Below are positions 25,185 through 33,723 of a DNA stretch of 64,000 nt, one piece after another. The stretch is taken from NCBI GenBank assembly GCA_000431795.1, contig FR887368.1:90288-154287 (forward strand). The letters run 5' to 3'. The stretch is from Clostridium sp. CAG:302 (GTDB lineage: Bacteria; Bacillota_I; Bacilli_A; RF39; UBA660). Numbering within the stretch: position 1 is the stretch's first letter; each line of letters opens with the position of its first letter. A program made the position numbers and the translations under genes. The notes beneath the pieces were generated by a model. It had not been told where the DNA came from, ran no database searches, and saw only the letters and a list, made by a program, of their open reading frames with translations.

Positions 25185-27098
25185 CTATGCTATTTTATAG
25201 TCATCTTCAAGAGAGAATATAACATTTTCTTCAATCCAATTTTTTCTTGGTTCTACAGCATCTCCCATAAGTACTGATACTCTTTTTTCAGCAAGAGCTG
25301 CATCTGTTATATTTACTTTAATTAACTTTCTTTCTTCTGGATCCATAGTAGTTTCCCATAACTGGTTAGCATTCATTTCACCAAGTCCTTTGTATCTTTG
25401 TACTTTATAGTTTGTTTTTCCTTTTGTTTCTTCTCTTAATTCTTCATTAGACCAAGCATATACGTGTTTACTACCACTAGTTACTTTATATAGTGGTGGC
25501 ATTGCTATAAATAGATGCCCTTCTTCAATAAGCGGTTTCATATATCTATAGAAGAATGTTAATAATAAACATTGTATATGTGCACCATCATCATCAGCAT
25601 CAGTCATTATTATTACTTTACCATAATTTATATCTTTTACATTGAAGTCACTACCTACTCCTGCACCTATTGTATAAATTAGAGTATTTATTTCTTCATT
25701 TTTAAATATTTCTTCCATTCTTGTTTTTTCAGTATTTAATACTTTACCACGAAGTGGAAGAATAGCTTGTACTTTTCTATCTCTACCTTGTTTAGCAGAG
25801 CCTCCTGCTGAATCTCCCTCTACTATAAATAATTCTTTTTCCATTGCTTTTTTACTTTGAGCAGGAGTTAACTTTCCTGATAATAGTCTTTCGGTCTTTT
25901 TACTATCTTTTCCTTTTCTTGTTTCTTCTCTTGCTTTTCTAGCAGCTTCTCTAGCTTCTTTTCCTTTTACAGCTTTTCCAACTATTTTAGTAGCTACCAT
26001 TTTATTTTCTTCAAGGAAGAATTTTAACTTCTCTGTAACTATTGCTTCGACTACTGCTCTAGCAGCGGGTGTACCTAGTTTTGATTTGGTCTGTCCTTCA
26101 AACTGAAGTATATCTTCAGGTATTTGTACAGATATAACTGCTGTTAAGCCTTCTCTTACATCAGAGCCATCAAAACTTTTATCTTTCTTTAAGTAATTAT
26201 TTGCTCTAGCATAGTCATTAAGTACTTTCGTAATAGCGGTTTTGAAACCAACTTCATGACTACCACCATCACTAGTTTTTACATCATTAACAAATGATAC
26301 AATATTTTCTGAATAACTATCAGTATATTGCATAGCTACTGATACATTAATTTTATCTTTTGAACTAGTAAAACATAATGGTTTATGTAATACTTCTTTT
26401 CCTTCATTTAAATATTCGCAAAAGGCTTCTAATCCATTTTCATAATGGTACTTTTCACTTCTTCCTTCTATTTCATCTACTACTTCAATGGTAAGTCCAC
26501 TTATTAAGAAAGCACTTTCTTGCATTCTTTCACATATAGTAGAAAAACTAAATGTTGTAACCGGAAATATTGCTGGATCGGGTTTAAATTTAACTGTTGT
26601 TCCAGTTCTATTTGTAGTTCCTACTTTTCTTAAAGGTACTACCACTTTACCACCATTTTCAAACTTTATATAGTATTCTCCGCCATCACGACGAGTTACT
26701 ACTTCCATAACTGAGCTCAAAGCATTAACTACTGATCCACCTACTCCATGTAATCCACCGGATACTTTGTATCCGCCTTCACTAAATTTACCACCAGCAT
26801 GAAGTACTGTATATATTACCTCAGGTGTTGATTTACCAGATGAATGCATACCTACTGGTAAACCTCTACCTTTATCAGTTACACTTACTGCCCCATCTTT
26901 ATGTAAAACTATCTTTAAATGATTACCATAACCATTTAATGCTTCATCAATAGAATTATCAACTATTTCCCATACTAGATGATGTAAACCTCTTTTATCA
27001 GTAGAACCAATATACATACCTGGTCTTTTTCTTACCGCTTCTAATCCTTCTAGTATTTTAATTGAACTCTCATCATATTTTGCTGCCATAACTATCAC
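25185..27098 (-). CDS. parE: DNA topoisomerase IV subunit B
   Basis: ATPase subunit of topoisomerase IV, which unlinks daughter chromosomes. It has the GHKL ATPase (VDNSIDEALNG, GGLHGVGGSVVNALS) and TOPRIM domains (LFIVEGDSAGGSAKQGRDRK, IIMTDADDDGAHIQ). NEEINTLIYTIGAGVGSDF separates ParE from GyrB. 637 residues. No parC follows; cdsA does. The start at 27098 or the following Met (MAAKYDES) is likely, with AGAGTGAT upstream. Confidence 0.93.
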   Translation of the reverse strand: MIVMAAKYDESSIKILEGLEAVRKRPGMYIGSTDKRGLHHLVWEIVDNSIDEALNGYGNHLKIVLHKDGAVSVTDKGRGLPVGMHSSGKSTPEVIYTVLHAGGKFSEGGYKVSGGLHGVGGSVVNALSSVMEVVTRRDGGEYYIKFENGGKVVVPLRKVGTTNRTGTTVKFKPDPAIFPVTTFSFSTICERMQESAFLISGLTIEVVDEIEGRSEKYHYENGLEAFCEYLNEGKEVLHKPLCFTSSKDKINVSVAMQYTDSYSENIVSFVNDVKTSDGGSHEVGFKTAITKVLNDYARANNYLKKDKSFDGSDVREGLTAVISVQIPEDILQFEGQTKSKLGTPAARAVVEAIVTEKLKFFLEENKMVATKIVGKAVKGKEAREAARKAREETRKGKDSKKTERLLSGKLTPAQSKKAMEKELFIVEGDSAGGSAKQGRDRKVQAILPLRGKVLNTEKTRMEEIFKNEEINTLIYTIGAGVGSDFNVKDINYGKVIIMTDADDDGAHIQCLLLTFFYRYMKPLIEEGHLFIAMPPLYKVTSGSKHVYAWSNEELREETKGKTNYKVQRYKGLGEMNANQLWETTMDPEERKLIKVNITDAALAEKRVSVLMGDAVEPRKNWIEENVIFSLEDDYKIA

Positions 27099-27242
27099 TC
27101 TTTCTATTAATTTCCATAATAATTATACAATAAAATAAAAAGAAGAGCAAGATTCTTATCGTTATTTTAGAACAAAAAGCAAATAAATTTGTTTTTTATT
27201 GCATATGATACTCTGAATATTTATTGCTTGCTACAAAAGTTA

Positions 27243-27271
27243 TTGCTTTTTTATTAAAAATAACATATAAT
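27243..27271 (+). promoter_or_regulatory. Promoter of a predicted antisense RNA
   Basis: TTGCTT (27243-27248) and TATAAT (27266-27271) with a 17-base spacer on the plus strand. No coding gene follows in this direction. Confidence 0.7.
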
Positions 27272-27277
27272 GTATAT

Positions 27278-27381
27278 GAAAGAGAAATTAGTCATAATAA
27301 AAATGGCTAACACCTATTGCGAGGTGTTCTCTTCAGATTTTTGATCATCGGAGCTACCCCCCTGAGGTGCCCCGATTTTTT
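27278..27381 (+). ncRNA. Predicted antitoxin RNA, antisense to the toxin mRNA 3' region
   Basis: About 104 bases from the predicted start (27278) to a strong terminator (stem 27347-27375, six T at 27376-27381). It contains a second hairpin AACACCT/AGGTGTT (27309-27328). It runs opposite to the small-peptide mRNA and overlaps its 3' end, like RatA opposite txpA. No open reading frame. Confidence 0.6.
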
Positions 27382-27383
27382 AT

Positions 27384-27461
27384 CTATTTTCTATGGCTAC
27401 CTAGCACTATTAATGCTATGGTAACAAGAATAGTTAAAGCATACGCTATAACTAATTCCAT
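27384..27461 (-). CDS. Small hydrophobic peptide, putative type I toxin
   Basis: 25 residues: MELVIAYALTILVTIALIV and a short LGSHRK end. A single membrane helix with a basic C-terminus, the pattern of TxpA/BsrG/holin-like type I toxins. GGAGGAGG lies about 10 bases before the ATG, inside a 14-codon leader. A strong promoter lies 120 bases upstream on the same strand, and an opposite-strand RNA overlaps the 3' side. Too short for ordinary gene callers. Toxicity is inferred, not shown. Confidence 0.6.
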   Translation of the reverse strand: MELVIAYALTILVTIALIVLGSHRK

Positions 27462-27464
27462 GTA

Positions 27465-27509
27465 CTAATAACCTCCTCCCCCTAAGGTTAAGAAATTACT
27501 TTCTATCAT
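27465..27509 (-). CDS. 14-residue leader peptide before the putative toxin
   Basis: MIESNFLTLGGGGY, with GGAGAGGTGATTTT upstream. Its stop is three bases before the toxin ATG, and the run of Gly codons is the toxin's own ribosome site. This suggests translational coupling. Confidence 0.45.
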   Translation of the reverse strand: MIESNFLTLGGGGY

Positions 27510-27581
27510 AAAATCACCTCTCCTTCCAAAGTAAAAACCTTAGAAAAAGAAGAGAACACCATAAGTATTAACCACGCCAAC

Positions 27582-27611
27582 ATTATATACTAGTTTAAAT
27601 ACTATAGTCAA
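27582..27611 (-). promoter_or_regulatory. Promoter of the putative toxin mRNA
   Basis: TTGACT (27606-27611) and TATAAT (27582-27587), 18-base spacer, minus strand. The mRNA's first bases contain GGTGTTCTCTTC (27549-27560), a perfect complement to 27323-27334 near its 3' end. Confidence 0.7.
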
Positions 27612-27682
27612 GCAAAATATGACTATTTTTTTAATATCTTTGTAAAGTCTTTATTTATATGTATTTATAAGATTTTTATATA
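27612..27682 (-). repeat. Dispersed AT-rich repeat, copy 1
   Basis: About 70 bases, roughly 85% identical by eye to 38490-38566 (shared TTTATAAGATTTTTATATA and ACTATTTTTTT). Ends right at the -35 box of the toxin promoter. Confidence 0.55.
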
Positions 27683-27717
27683 TTAAATATATGTACTAAA
27701 TTACAATCAAGTATATA

Positions 27718-27808
27718 ATACTTGCTTATATATAATAGGCATACTGATGCATTATTCTTAGACTAGGATTAGGCTAAGAATAACACTAAAAGACCTTGGC
27801 TTTTAGTG
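27718..27808 (-). repeat. Intergenic double-hairpin element (copy E)
   Basis: Read on the minus strand: a perfect 9-bp stem CACTAAAAG/CTTTTAGTG with loop CCAAGGT, a perfect 9-bp stem TATTCTTAG/CTAAGAATA with loop CCTAATCCTAGT, then CCTATTATATATAAGCA. Same order as copies A and B. Confidence 0.7.
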
Positions 27809-27818
27809 AAAGGAATAG

Positions 27819-27847
27819 AAAAAATTCTATTATTATTAGTAATAGAA
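27819..27847 (-). terminator. Terminator of the lipoprotein gene
   Basis: TTCTATT/AATAGAA stem and six T on the minus strand. Confidence 0.7.
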
Positions 27848-27855
27848 CTTTAGCT

Positions 27856-28398
27856 TTATTTACATGTTAATCCACGGTCTGTATATGTTTTCTTTAGAGT
27901 ATTAAAATCTCTATTTATACCAAAATTGGTTATATCAGTATCTGTTAGTTTTGTTAAATCGTAGGTGTATGTTACTGTATAATCATTATCGTTATCATTA
28001 TCTATTTTAGCAGTAAACCCTTCTGTGTTGGTATAACTTCCAAATCTAGTATTATGTCTAGTTTTTATACCTGAAATATCTAAAATTGTATCGGTTACTC
28101 CGGTTACTACATCGTCTAATGCTTCTCCTACTACACCATCTACGATACCATTACTATCAGGATCTTTATCACTCGTTGTACCGTCTGTACCTGTTCCTAC
28201 TCCATCAGTATGATTGTCTTTATAATCATAAGTTGCTGTTAGTTTTTTTACATCATTACCATCATAGTCTATCATATATTTTGTCTTTGATGTGATATTA
28301 CCTGATTTTGTTTCACTAGTACAAGTTAGTGTTTTGGTATTGGCTGTACATCCTGAAAGAACTGCAATTACGGCAATTATTAGTAGTACTTTCTTCAT
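27856..28398 (-). CDS. Lipoprotein, DUF1307-like
   Basis: The signal peptide ends in the lipobox LSGC (Cys17). The mature part starts CTANTKTLTCTSE, with a beta-strand pattern like YehR/DUF1307 lipoproteins (KYMIDYDGNDVKKLTATYDYK), interrupted by an Asp/Gly/Thr-rich low-complexity insert (about residues 62-100). A second Cys lies near the C-terminus (GLTCK). AGGAG upstream. Function unknown. Confidence 0.78.
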   Translation of the reverse strand: MKKVLLIIAVIAVLSGCTANTKTLTCTSETKSGNITSKTKYMIDYDGNDVKKLTATYDYKDNHTDGVGTGTDGTTSDKDPDSNGIVDGVVGEALDDVVTGVTDTILDISGIKTRHNTRFGSYTNTEGFTAKIDNDNDNDYTVTYTYDLTKLTDTDITNFGINRDFNTLKKTYTDRGLTCK

Positions 28399-28471
28399 AT
28401 TTATTACTCCTTTCCAATATTAGTATTGACAATTGTTAGTAATATAGTATTGGTATTTTTTGGTAATTTTA

Positions 28472-28497
28472 AAAGGTAGTTATTGCTAACTACCTTT
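28472..28497 (-). terminator. Terminator of asnS
   Basis: 11-bp stem AAAGGTAGTTA/TAACTACCTTT with a weak T tail, minus strand. Confidence 0.6.
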
Positions 28498-28506
28498 GGT
28501 ATCATT

Positions 28507-29880
28507 TTAATAATCACAGTTTCCTGGAGTCCTAGGATATGGTATTACATCTCTTATGTTATCTACTCCTGTTAGATAGATAAGTAGTCTTTCAAAGCCC
28601 ATGCCGAATCCTGCGTGAGTACATCCACCAAATCTTCGAAGATTTAGATACCACTGCATTGATTCTTCTTCCATTCCTAGTTCATTCATTCTATTTAATA
28701 ATTTATCATAGTCTTCTTCTCTTTGACTACCACCCATTAGTTCTCCTGCTCCTGGAACTTCTAGGTCTACTGCAGCGACTGTTTTACCATCTTGGTTTTG
28801 TTTCATATAGAAGGCTTTGATATCTTTTGGCCAATTTTTTATGAATACTGGGCCACCAAAGTATTCTGTTATGTATTTTTCGTGTTCTCTAGCAATATCT
28901 TCACCATATTCTGGTTCAAATTCCCATTTTACTTTGGCTTCTTTTAGTATTCTTATTACTTCTTCGTGATCTACTCTAGTGAAGTGGCTATTTATTAGTT
29001 TGTTTAATTTTTCTAATAGGCCTTTTTCGACGAATTTATCAAAAAATTCCATCTCGTTTGGACAATTATCTAGGACATATTTTACTATGTACTTTAGCAT
29101 ATCTTCCATGATGTCCATATCGCCTTCAAGGTCACAGAAAGCTATTTCTGGTTCTATCATCCAAAATTCTGAAGCATGGGTTTTGGTGTTAGAGTTTTCT
29201 GCTCTAAAGGTTGGTCCAAATGTATAGGTCTTTTTGTAAGCCATAGCAAATGTTTCAGCCTCTAGTTGTCCTGATACGGTAAGAGCAGACATTTTTCCAA
29301 AAAAATCTTTTGAATAGTCTACTTTTCCTGTTTCTGCTACTTTGTTTAAATCTAGTGTTGTTACTTGGAACATTTGGCCTGCTCCTTCACAGTCTGATGC
29401 TGTTATTAATGGAGCATGGAAATAAACATAATTACGCTCTTGAAAATATTTATGAATAGCATAAGCTGCTACACTTCTTACTCTAAATACAGCATTAAAT
29501 AGATTTGTTCTTGGTCTTAAATAAGCTATTTCTCTTAAAAACTCTCTTGTTGGTCTACCTTTGGCTTGAAGTGGGTAATCATCTGGGCAGTCACCTTCAA
29601 GAACAAATGAAGTCATTGTTAATTCGAATGGTTGTCCTTCTTTTGGTGATTTTATTAATTTACCTGTTACGGTAATGGCACTACCTAACTTTAATTTTGT
29701 TACTTCTTCAAAATCTTTTAGGTTATCATCATATACTACTTGTAATCCTTTGAAGTAAGTTCCATCGGATAAGTCTATGAATCCAAAGTGAGCCTGCTTT
29801 CTATGATTTTTAATCCAACCATTTACGGTAATTTCTTGGTCTATATAATCTTTTAAATATAATTCTTTAATGTCTAACAT
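28507..29880 (-). CDS. asnS: Asparaginyl-tRNA synthetase
   Basis: Charges tRNA-Asn. OB-fold anticodon-binding domain (residues 15-110: ITVNGWIKNHRKQ), class II catalytic core with PLITASDCEGAGQMFQV, FGPTFRAENSNT (motif 2) and GFGMGFERLLIYLTGVDNIRDVIPYPRTPGN (motif 3). 457 residues, as expected. GGSQREEDYDKL is typical of AsnRS, not AspRS. Follows a helix-turn-helix regulator by 15 bases. Confidence 0.96.
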   Translation of the reverse strand: MLDIKELYLKDYIDQEITVNGWIKNHRKQAHFGFIDLSDGTYFKGLQVVYDDNLKDFEEVTKLKLGSAITVTGKLIKSPKEGQPFELTMTSFVLEGDCPDDYPLQAKGRPTREFLREIAYLRPRTNLFNAVFRVRSVAAYAIHKYFQERNYVYFHAPLITASDCEGAGQMFQVTTLDLNKVAETGKVDYSKDFFGKMSALTVSGQLEAETFAMAYKKTYTFGPTFRAENSNTKTHASEFWMIEPEIAFCDLEGDMDIMEDMLKYIVKYVLDNCPNEMEFFDKFVEKGLLEKLNKLINSHFTRVDHEEVIRILKEAKVKWEFEPEYGEDIAREHEKYITEYFGGPVFIKNWPKDIKAFYMKQNQDGKTVAAVDLEVPGAGELMGGSQREEDYDKLLNRMNELGMEEESMQWYLNLRRFGGCTHAGFGMGFERLLIYLTGVDNIRDVIPYPRTPGNCDY

Positions 29881-29895
29881 AATAATTCCTTCTTT

Positions 29896-30261
29896 CTACT
29901 TTGTACTTCCTGTTAGTAATCTTTTATTTATGATACTAGCAGATCTATTAACATCTTTTAATAACTTGTTATATAGATTAGGGTAATGTCTTAATGCCAG
30001 AATAAACTGAACATCTTCGTAGGAGATAGCCCCTATGTATGTTTTATTTTCTTCATTCATAACGGGTACTTCTCTACCTAATAGATAATCTGCAGTTGTT
30101 TCTAATACTTCAGATATTTTTACTAAATTGTCTAAAGTTGGAAGTCTTGTTCCATTTTCATAACCACAAATTGATACTTTGGTAACTCCTATTGCTGTTC
30201 CTAATTCCTGCTGGGAAAAACCTCTTTTCATTCTTAACTCTTTTAATCTTTTTCCTATCAT
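29896..30261 (-). CDS. XRE-family helix-turn-helix regulator
   Basis: 121 residues with an N-terminal HTH_3 domain (GKRLKELRMKRGFSQQELGTAIGVTKVSICGYENG, about residues 3-60), then a short C-terminal part. Probably in one transcript with asnS. The region upstream carries the direct repeat TTTAGTAAA (two copies 10 bases apart, about 30345-30365), a possible operator. Confidence 0.85.
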   Translation of the reverse strand: MIGKRLKELRMKRGFSQQELGTAIGVTKVSICGYENGTRLPTLDNLVKISEVLETTADYLLGREVPVMNEENKTYIGAISYEDVQFILALRHYPNLYNKLLKDVNRSASIINKRLLTGSTK

Positions 30262-30458
30262 TGTATTTATTACCTTTCTTTATTAGTTATCTCCTTGTTA
30301 ATATTATTTTATAACAAAATAGGTAAAAAGTACATATTTATTTACTAAATTTTACTAAAATATATAGGTTTTATGGGAATTTACTTGTTTATTTTAATTA
30401 TTATTTTCTATATTTTTACTTTTATTATTATTTTTTAAATAAATTTAGAGAAAGTAGT

Positions 30459-30848
30459 TTACTCTTCTACTTTCTCTTCTTGATCTTCAGATAATTCTTC
30501 GACTGATGATTCGCTTTTTCTACGTTGGGGGTTGGATGTTAGAAATGTGACTTTTTCAGCAATTATCTCTGTTTTTTTTCTTTTAGTTCCTTCGGGTGTT
30601 TCTACTACTCTTGTCTGAAGACGTCCTTTGATACCAATCATATCACCAGTTTCACAATATTCACTAGTTGATTCTGCTACTGCAGACCATAGAGTGCAAT
30701 CTAAGAAATCTGTATCGTATTCACCATTAGAATTTTTATAGTTTCTTGGGACCGCTAGTGTTAGATTGGCCATCTTTTTACCATTTTCTGTAATTCTTGT
30801 TTCGGGTGTTCTTGCTATTCTACCTACTAGAACTATTTGATTAACCAT
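30459..30848 (-). CDS. ssb: Single-stranded DNA-binding protein without the usual acidic DIPF tip
   Basis: OB-fold SSB (MVNQIVLVGRIARTPETRITENGKKMANLTLAV, then DFLDCTLWSAVAE and KGRLQTR). The start at 30848 follows AAGGAGG. 129 residues, shorter than housekeeping SSBs of about 160-170. The C-terminus ends SEDQEEKVEE and lacks the D-D-I-P-F tail that recruits partner proteins. It may be a second SSB or a diverged main SSB. It has its own promoter. Confidence 0.9.
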   Translation of the reverse strand: MVNQIVLVGRIARTPETRITENGKKMANLTLAVPRNYKNSNGEYDTDFLDCTLWSAVAESTSEYCETGDMIGIKGRLQTRVVETPEGTKRKKTEIIAEKVTFLTSNPQRRKSESSVEELSEDQEEKVEE

Positions 30849-30870
30849 AGTATTCCTCCTTTCCAGAGTG

Positions 30871-30899
30871 AATATAACATACTGTGTTTTTGATTGCAA
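30871..30899 (-). promoter_or_regulatory. Promoter of ssb
   Basis: TTGCAA (30894-30899) and TATATT (30871-30876), 17-base spacer, minus strand. Confidence 0.65.
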
Positions 30900-30922
30900 A
30901 TTGGTAAAAATGGTTTTTGGGG

Positions 30923-31040
30923 GTTAAAAAAGTTAAAAAAAAGAACCTTTAGATTTCTAAAAGTTCTTGTTTTATTTTTTTGATGCCCTCAAAAGAGGTT
31001 TTCGGGTAAATTTGCTACTTTACACAAATTTGACACTTTT
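30923..31040 (-). repeat. Dispersed 3'-end repeat, copy 2
   Basis: Starts at the amidase stop codon on the minus strand and ends in a terminator (AAGAACTTTTAGA/TAAAGGTTCTT with eight T). It also holds CCTC/GAGG around AAAA. It matches 19064-19180 at about 80% by eye, with paired changes in the stem. Confidence 0.65.
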
Positions 31041-32317
31041 TATAGTCCTAATTCTTTGATTATGGCATCTGATATGGCATTTGCTAGTTTATCTTGGCTT
31101 TTTATTAGGATATCTAGATCACTTTGATTTGATAGATAACCTAATTCTAGTAGATATGATTCATTGGCTATGTTGTTTTTGTAGTATGGATTTACTCCTA
31201 CTTTATCAGGATTACTATCATCAACATAGGCTCCGGTTAGGTAACCTCCAGTTTCTCTTATCATATATAGATAGTTAGATTTTTCGGTTACATTATATGG
31301 CTTGTATCCTTTTTCATCATAGCCTTCAAGCGATGATTCTATTTCTTTAGCAGTAAAGTTATGGGTATAGATACCATTAAATTCTTTATATAATTTATTA
31401 CTTGAATATTCTAAGTCAGTATAAGAAGTAATATTATCTGCGAGTGATTTGGCTAAGTCATAGTTTATCCCTTTGGCAGTATATATTTCTATTCCTCTTA
31501 CTTTCGATGACGTACTCCTATTGATATGGATAGAGAATGTGTATTTTGATTTTACTTCATTTGGTATTACTGCTCTTCCATGCTTATTGTATTCATCCAT
31601 TACTTCATTTTTAGTTAAATCGCCTTCATCATGAGTTAATTTTACTTTGATGTTTTTCTTTTCTAGATTTTCTTTTATTTTTTTACTGATATCCATAGTG
31701 AAGTCTGTTTCTTTATAATCACCTGAAGCACCACCTCCATCCATTCCTCCATGACCTGGATCAATGGTTATATCATATATATCTTTATCTTTGTTTTCTA
31801 TTATATTAAACATCATTGTTTTATAGTCATTATTTGAATTTATTAATATCTTGTTATTATATTTTGATAATGTATAATAAGTACTTTCTTTGTATTCGGT
31901 TTTATTATCTAGAACATAGTATTTTACTATGGGTTCTTCTTTATTTTCTTCGTTTTTATATGTTAGTTTTAAGAATAAATAATAGGTATCTCTTGGTATG
32001 TCATCTAGGTATAATCCTTCATTTATTTCTTCACTAGTATAGAAATTTATTTTATTATCTTCACTATCTACTTCTATGTCAAAGTCTTTATCTTCTCCAT
32101 TATATAGAGTTAGTTTTATATCTTCATAACTTTTATCTGATAATTCTAGAGTGCCTTTGATATTGAAGTGATTTCCATACATGTAATACTCTTCTACTGA
32201 TACTTTTTCTGGTTCGGGGGTTATTTTGGGAACTTTGTTTATGTAATTGACATAGATAAAGTAACCTAAAAAACCTAATACTATTAATACTCCTATTGTT
32301 ATTATTATTTTTTTCAT
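31040..32317 (-). CDS. N-acetylmuramoyl-L-alanine amidase (Amidase_3), membrane-anchored
   Basis: Cleaves the bond between N-acetylmuramic acid and L-Ala in peptidoglycan. N-terminal anchor helix (about residues 3-22), an extracytoplasmic linker domain (30-170), then Amidase_3: DPGHGGMDGG (first zinc His), KETD (zinc Glu), FSIHIN (third zinc His) and LLELGYLSN (catalytic Glu). All metal ligands are present. About 425 residues. Follows sufB by three bases, so probably read through from it. Confidence 0.92.
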   Translation of the reverse strand: MKKIIITIGVLIVLGFLGYFIYVNYINKVPKITPEPEKVSVEEYYMYGNHFNIKGTLELSDKSYEDIKLTLYNGEDKDFDIEVDSEDNKINFYTSEEINEGLYLDDIPRDTYYLFLKLTYKNEENKEEPIVKYYVLDNKTEYKESTYYTLSKYNNKILINSNNDYKTMMFNIIENKDKDIYDITIDPGHGGMDGGGASGDYKETDFTMDISKKIKENLEKKNIKVKLTHDEGDLTKNEVMDEYNKHGRAVIPNEVKSKYTFSIHINRSTSSKVRGIEIYTAKGINYDLAKSLADNITSYTDLEYSSNKLYKEFNGIYTHNFTAKEIESSLEGYDEKGYKPYNVTEKSNYLYMIRETGGYLTGAYVDDSNPDKVGVNPYYKNNIANESYLLELGYLSNQSDLDILIKSQDKLANAISDAIIKELGL

Positions 32318-32320
32318 TTT

Positions 32321-33628
32321 TTAATCTCCTATATTTAATTTTAATAATCTATTTAGTTCAACAGCATATTCCATTGGTAGTTCTTCTCTAAAAGCTCCAA
32401 TGAAGCCCATTATTATTAATTCTTTGGCTTTTTCACTATCTATGCCTTTACTCATCAGATAGAATAGTTTGTCTTCAGATATTTTGGATACTGTGGCTTC
32501 GTGTTCCATAAATGATGAATTGTTATTTACTATGTTGGTTGGGATGGTATCACTCTTGGATATTTCATCTAGTATTAGGGTATCACATTTTACTGAGGCT
32601 TTGGAATTTATTGCATTCTTTGATATTTTTACTGTACCACGATAAACTGCCAGTCCACCACCTGAGGCTATTGATTTGGATACAATATTACTTTTGGTAT
32701 TCTTGCCTAGATGAATCATTTTGGCACCACTATCTTGAATTTGTCCCTTGCCTGCAGCTGCTACTGTAATACAACTTCCTCTTGAATAATCACCTTTTAA
32801 AATACAACATGGATATTTCATATTGGTTTTTGATCCGATGTTTCCATCTATCCATTCCATTAAACCATTTTCTTCAACTATTGCTCTTTTGGTAACTAAG
32901 TTATAGACATCACTGGACCAATTTTGAATGGTAGTATAACGACATTTGGAATTCTTACCAACAAATATTTCTACTACAGCAGCATGAAGAGAATCTTCTG
33001 TGTATGTTGGAGCAGTACATCCTTCTATATAGTGCAATTCACTATCATCGTCTACAATTATTAGTGTTCTTTCAAACTGACCCATGTTTTTACTATTTAT
33101 TCTAAAGTAACTTTGGAGTGGTCTATCTAAGTGAGTATGTGGTGGTATATAGATAAATGTTCCTCCTGACCATACAGCACCATTTAAGGCAGTGAACTTA
33201 TTTTCATTATATTTAACTAATGTATTAAAATATTTTTTAAAGATATCAGGATGTTCTCTTAGAGCGGTGTCTGTATCACAGAAGATAACATTTTTCTTTT
33301 TTAATTCTTCATTCATATTGTGATATATTACTTCACTATCATACTGTGCTCCTACTCCATCTAGATATTTCTTTTCAGCGGATATTACTCCTAAATCATC
33401 AAAGAGATTTCTTACCTCACATGATATATTATTCCAATTATCAGTTAGATTATCCTCTCTTTGTTTATAATAATTTATACTATCATAATCTATATCTAGT
33501 TTTGGTCCAAAATTCGGATTACTACTTTTATTAAAAGCATCTAGGGCTGTTAATCTAAAATCTAACATCCAGGAGGGTTCTTTTTTTATCTCAGATATTT
33601 GTTTTACTACTTCTTTTGTTAACTTCAT
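32321..33628 (-). CDS. sufB: Fe-S cluster assembly scaffold SufB
   Basis: Scaffold of the SUF pathway. The SufB signature is at the C-terminus (SFMEHEATVSKISEDKLFYLMSKGI), with a beta-helix core and FIYIPPHTHLDRPLQSYFRIN. 435 residues; normal about 465. No sufC, sufD, sufS or sufU is next to it; its neighbours are an amidase and yunB. This separation from the usual sufCDSUB order is unusual. Confidence 0.94.
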   Translation of the reverse strand: MKLTKEVVKQISEIKKEPSWMLDFRLTALDAFNKSSNPNFGPKLDIDYDSINYYKQREDNLTDNWNNISCEVRNLFDDLGVISAEKKYLDGVGAQYDSEVIYHNMNEELKKKNVIFCDTDTALREHPDIFKKYFNTLVKYNENKFTALNGAVWSGGTFIYIPPHTHLDRPLQSYFRINSKNMGQFERTLIIVDDDSELHYIEGCTAPTYTEDSLHAAVVEIFVGKNSKCRYTTIQNWSSDVYNLVTKRAIVEENGLMEWIDGNIGSKTNMKYPCCILKGDYSRGSCITVAAAGKGQIQDSGAKMIHLGKNTKSNIVSKSIASGGGLAVYRGTVKISKNAINSKASVKCDTLILDEISKSDTIPTNIVNNNSSFMEHEATVSKISEDKLFYLMSKGIDSEKAKELIIMGFIGAFREELPMEYAVELNRLLKLNIGD

Positions 33629-33684
33629 TTTTTCACCTTGTTTCTACCATTATTATAAATGAAAATATCTTTTATGTAAAGAAA

Positions 33685-33722
33685 AAAACGGCCTATTTAC
33701 ATGGATAGACAGTTTTTTTACT
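33685..33722 (-). terminator. Terminator of yunB
   Basis: Minus strand AAAAAACTG...GTTTTTTT imperfect hairpin with a T run, directly after the yunB stop. Confidence 0.55.
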
Positions 33723-33723
33723 T

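Noticed and set aside
25185..27098. GyrB
   Set aside because: The TOPRIM-side segment NEEINTLIYTIGAGVGSDF and no insert fit ParE better; gyrB normally lies with recF and gyrA.
27384..27461. KdpF-like small subunit
   Set aside because: No kdp genes nearby; the paired antisense RNA and coupled leader fit a type I toxin better.
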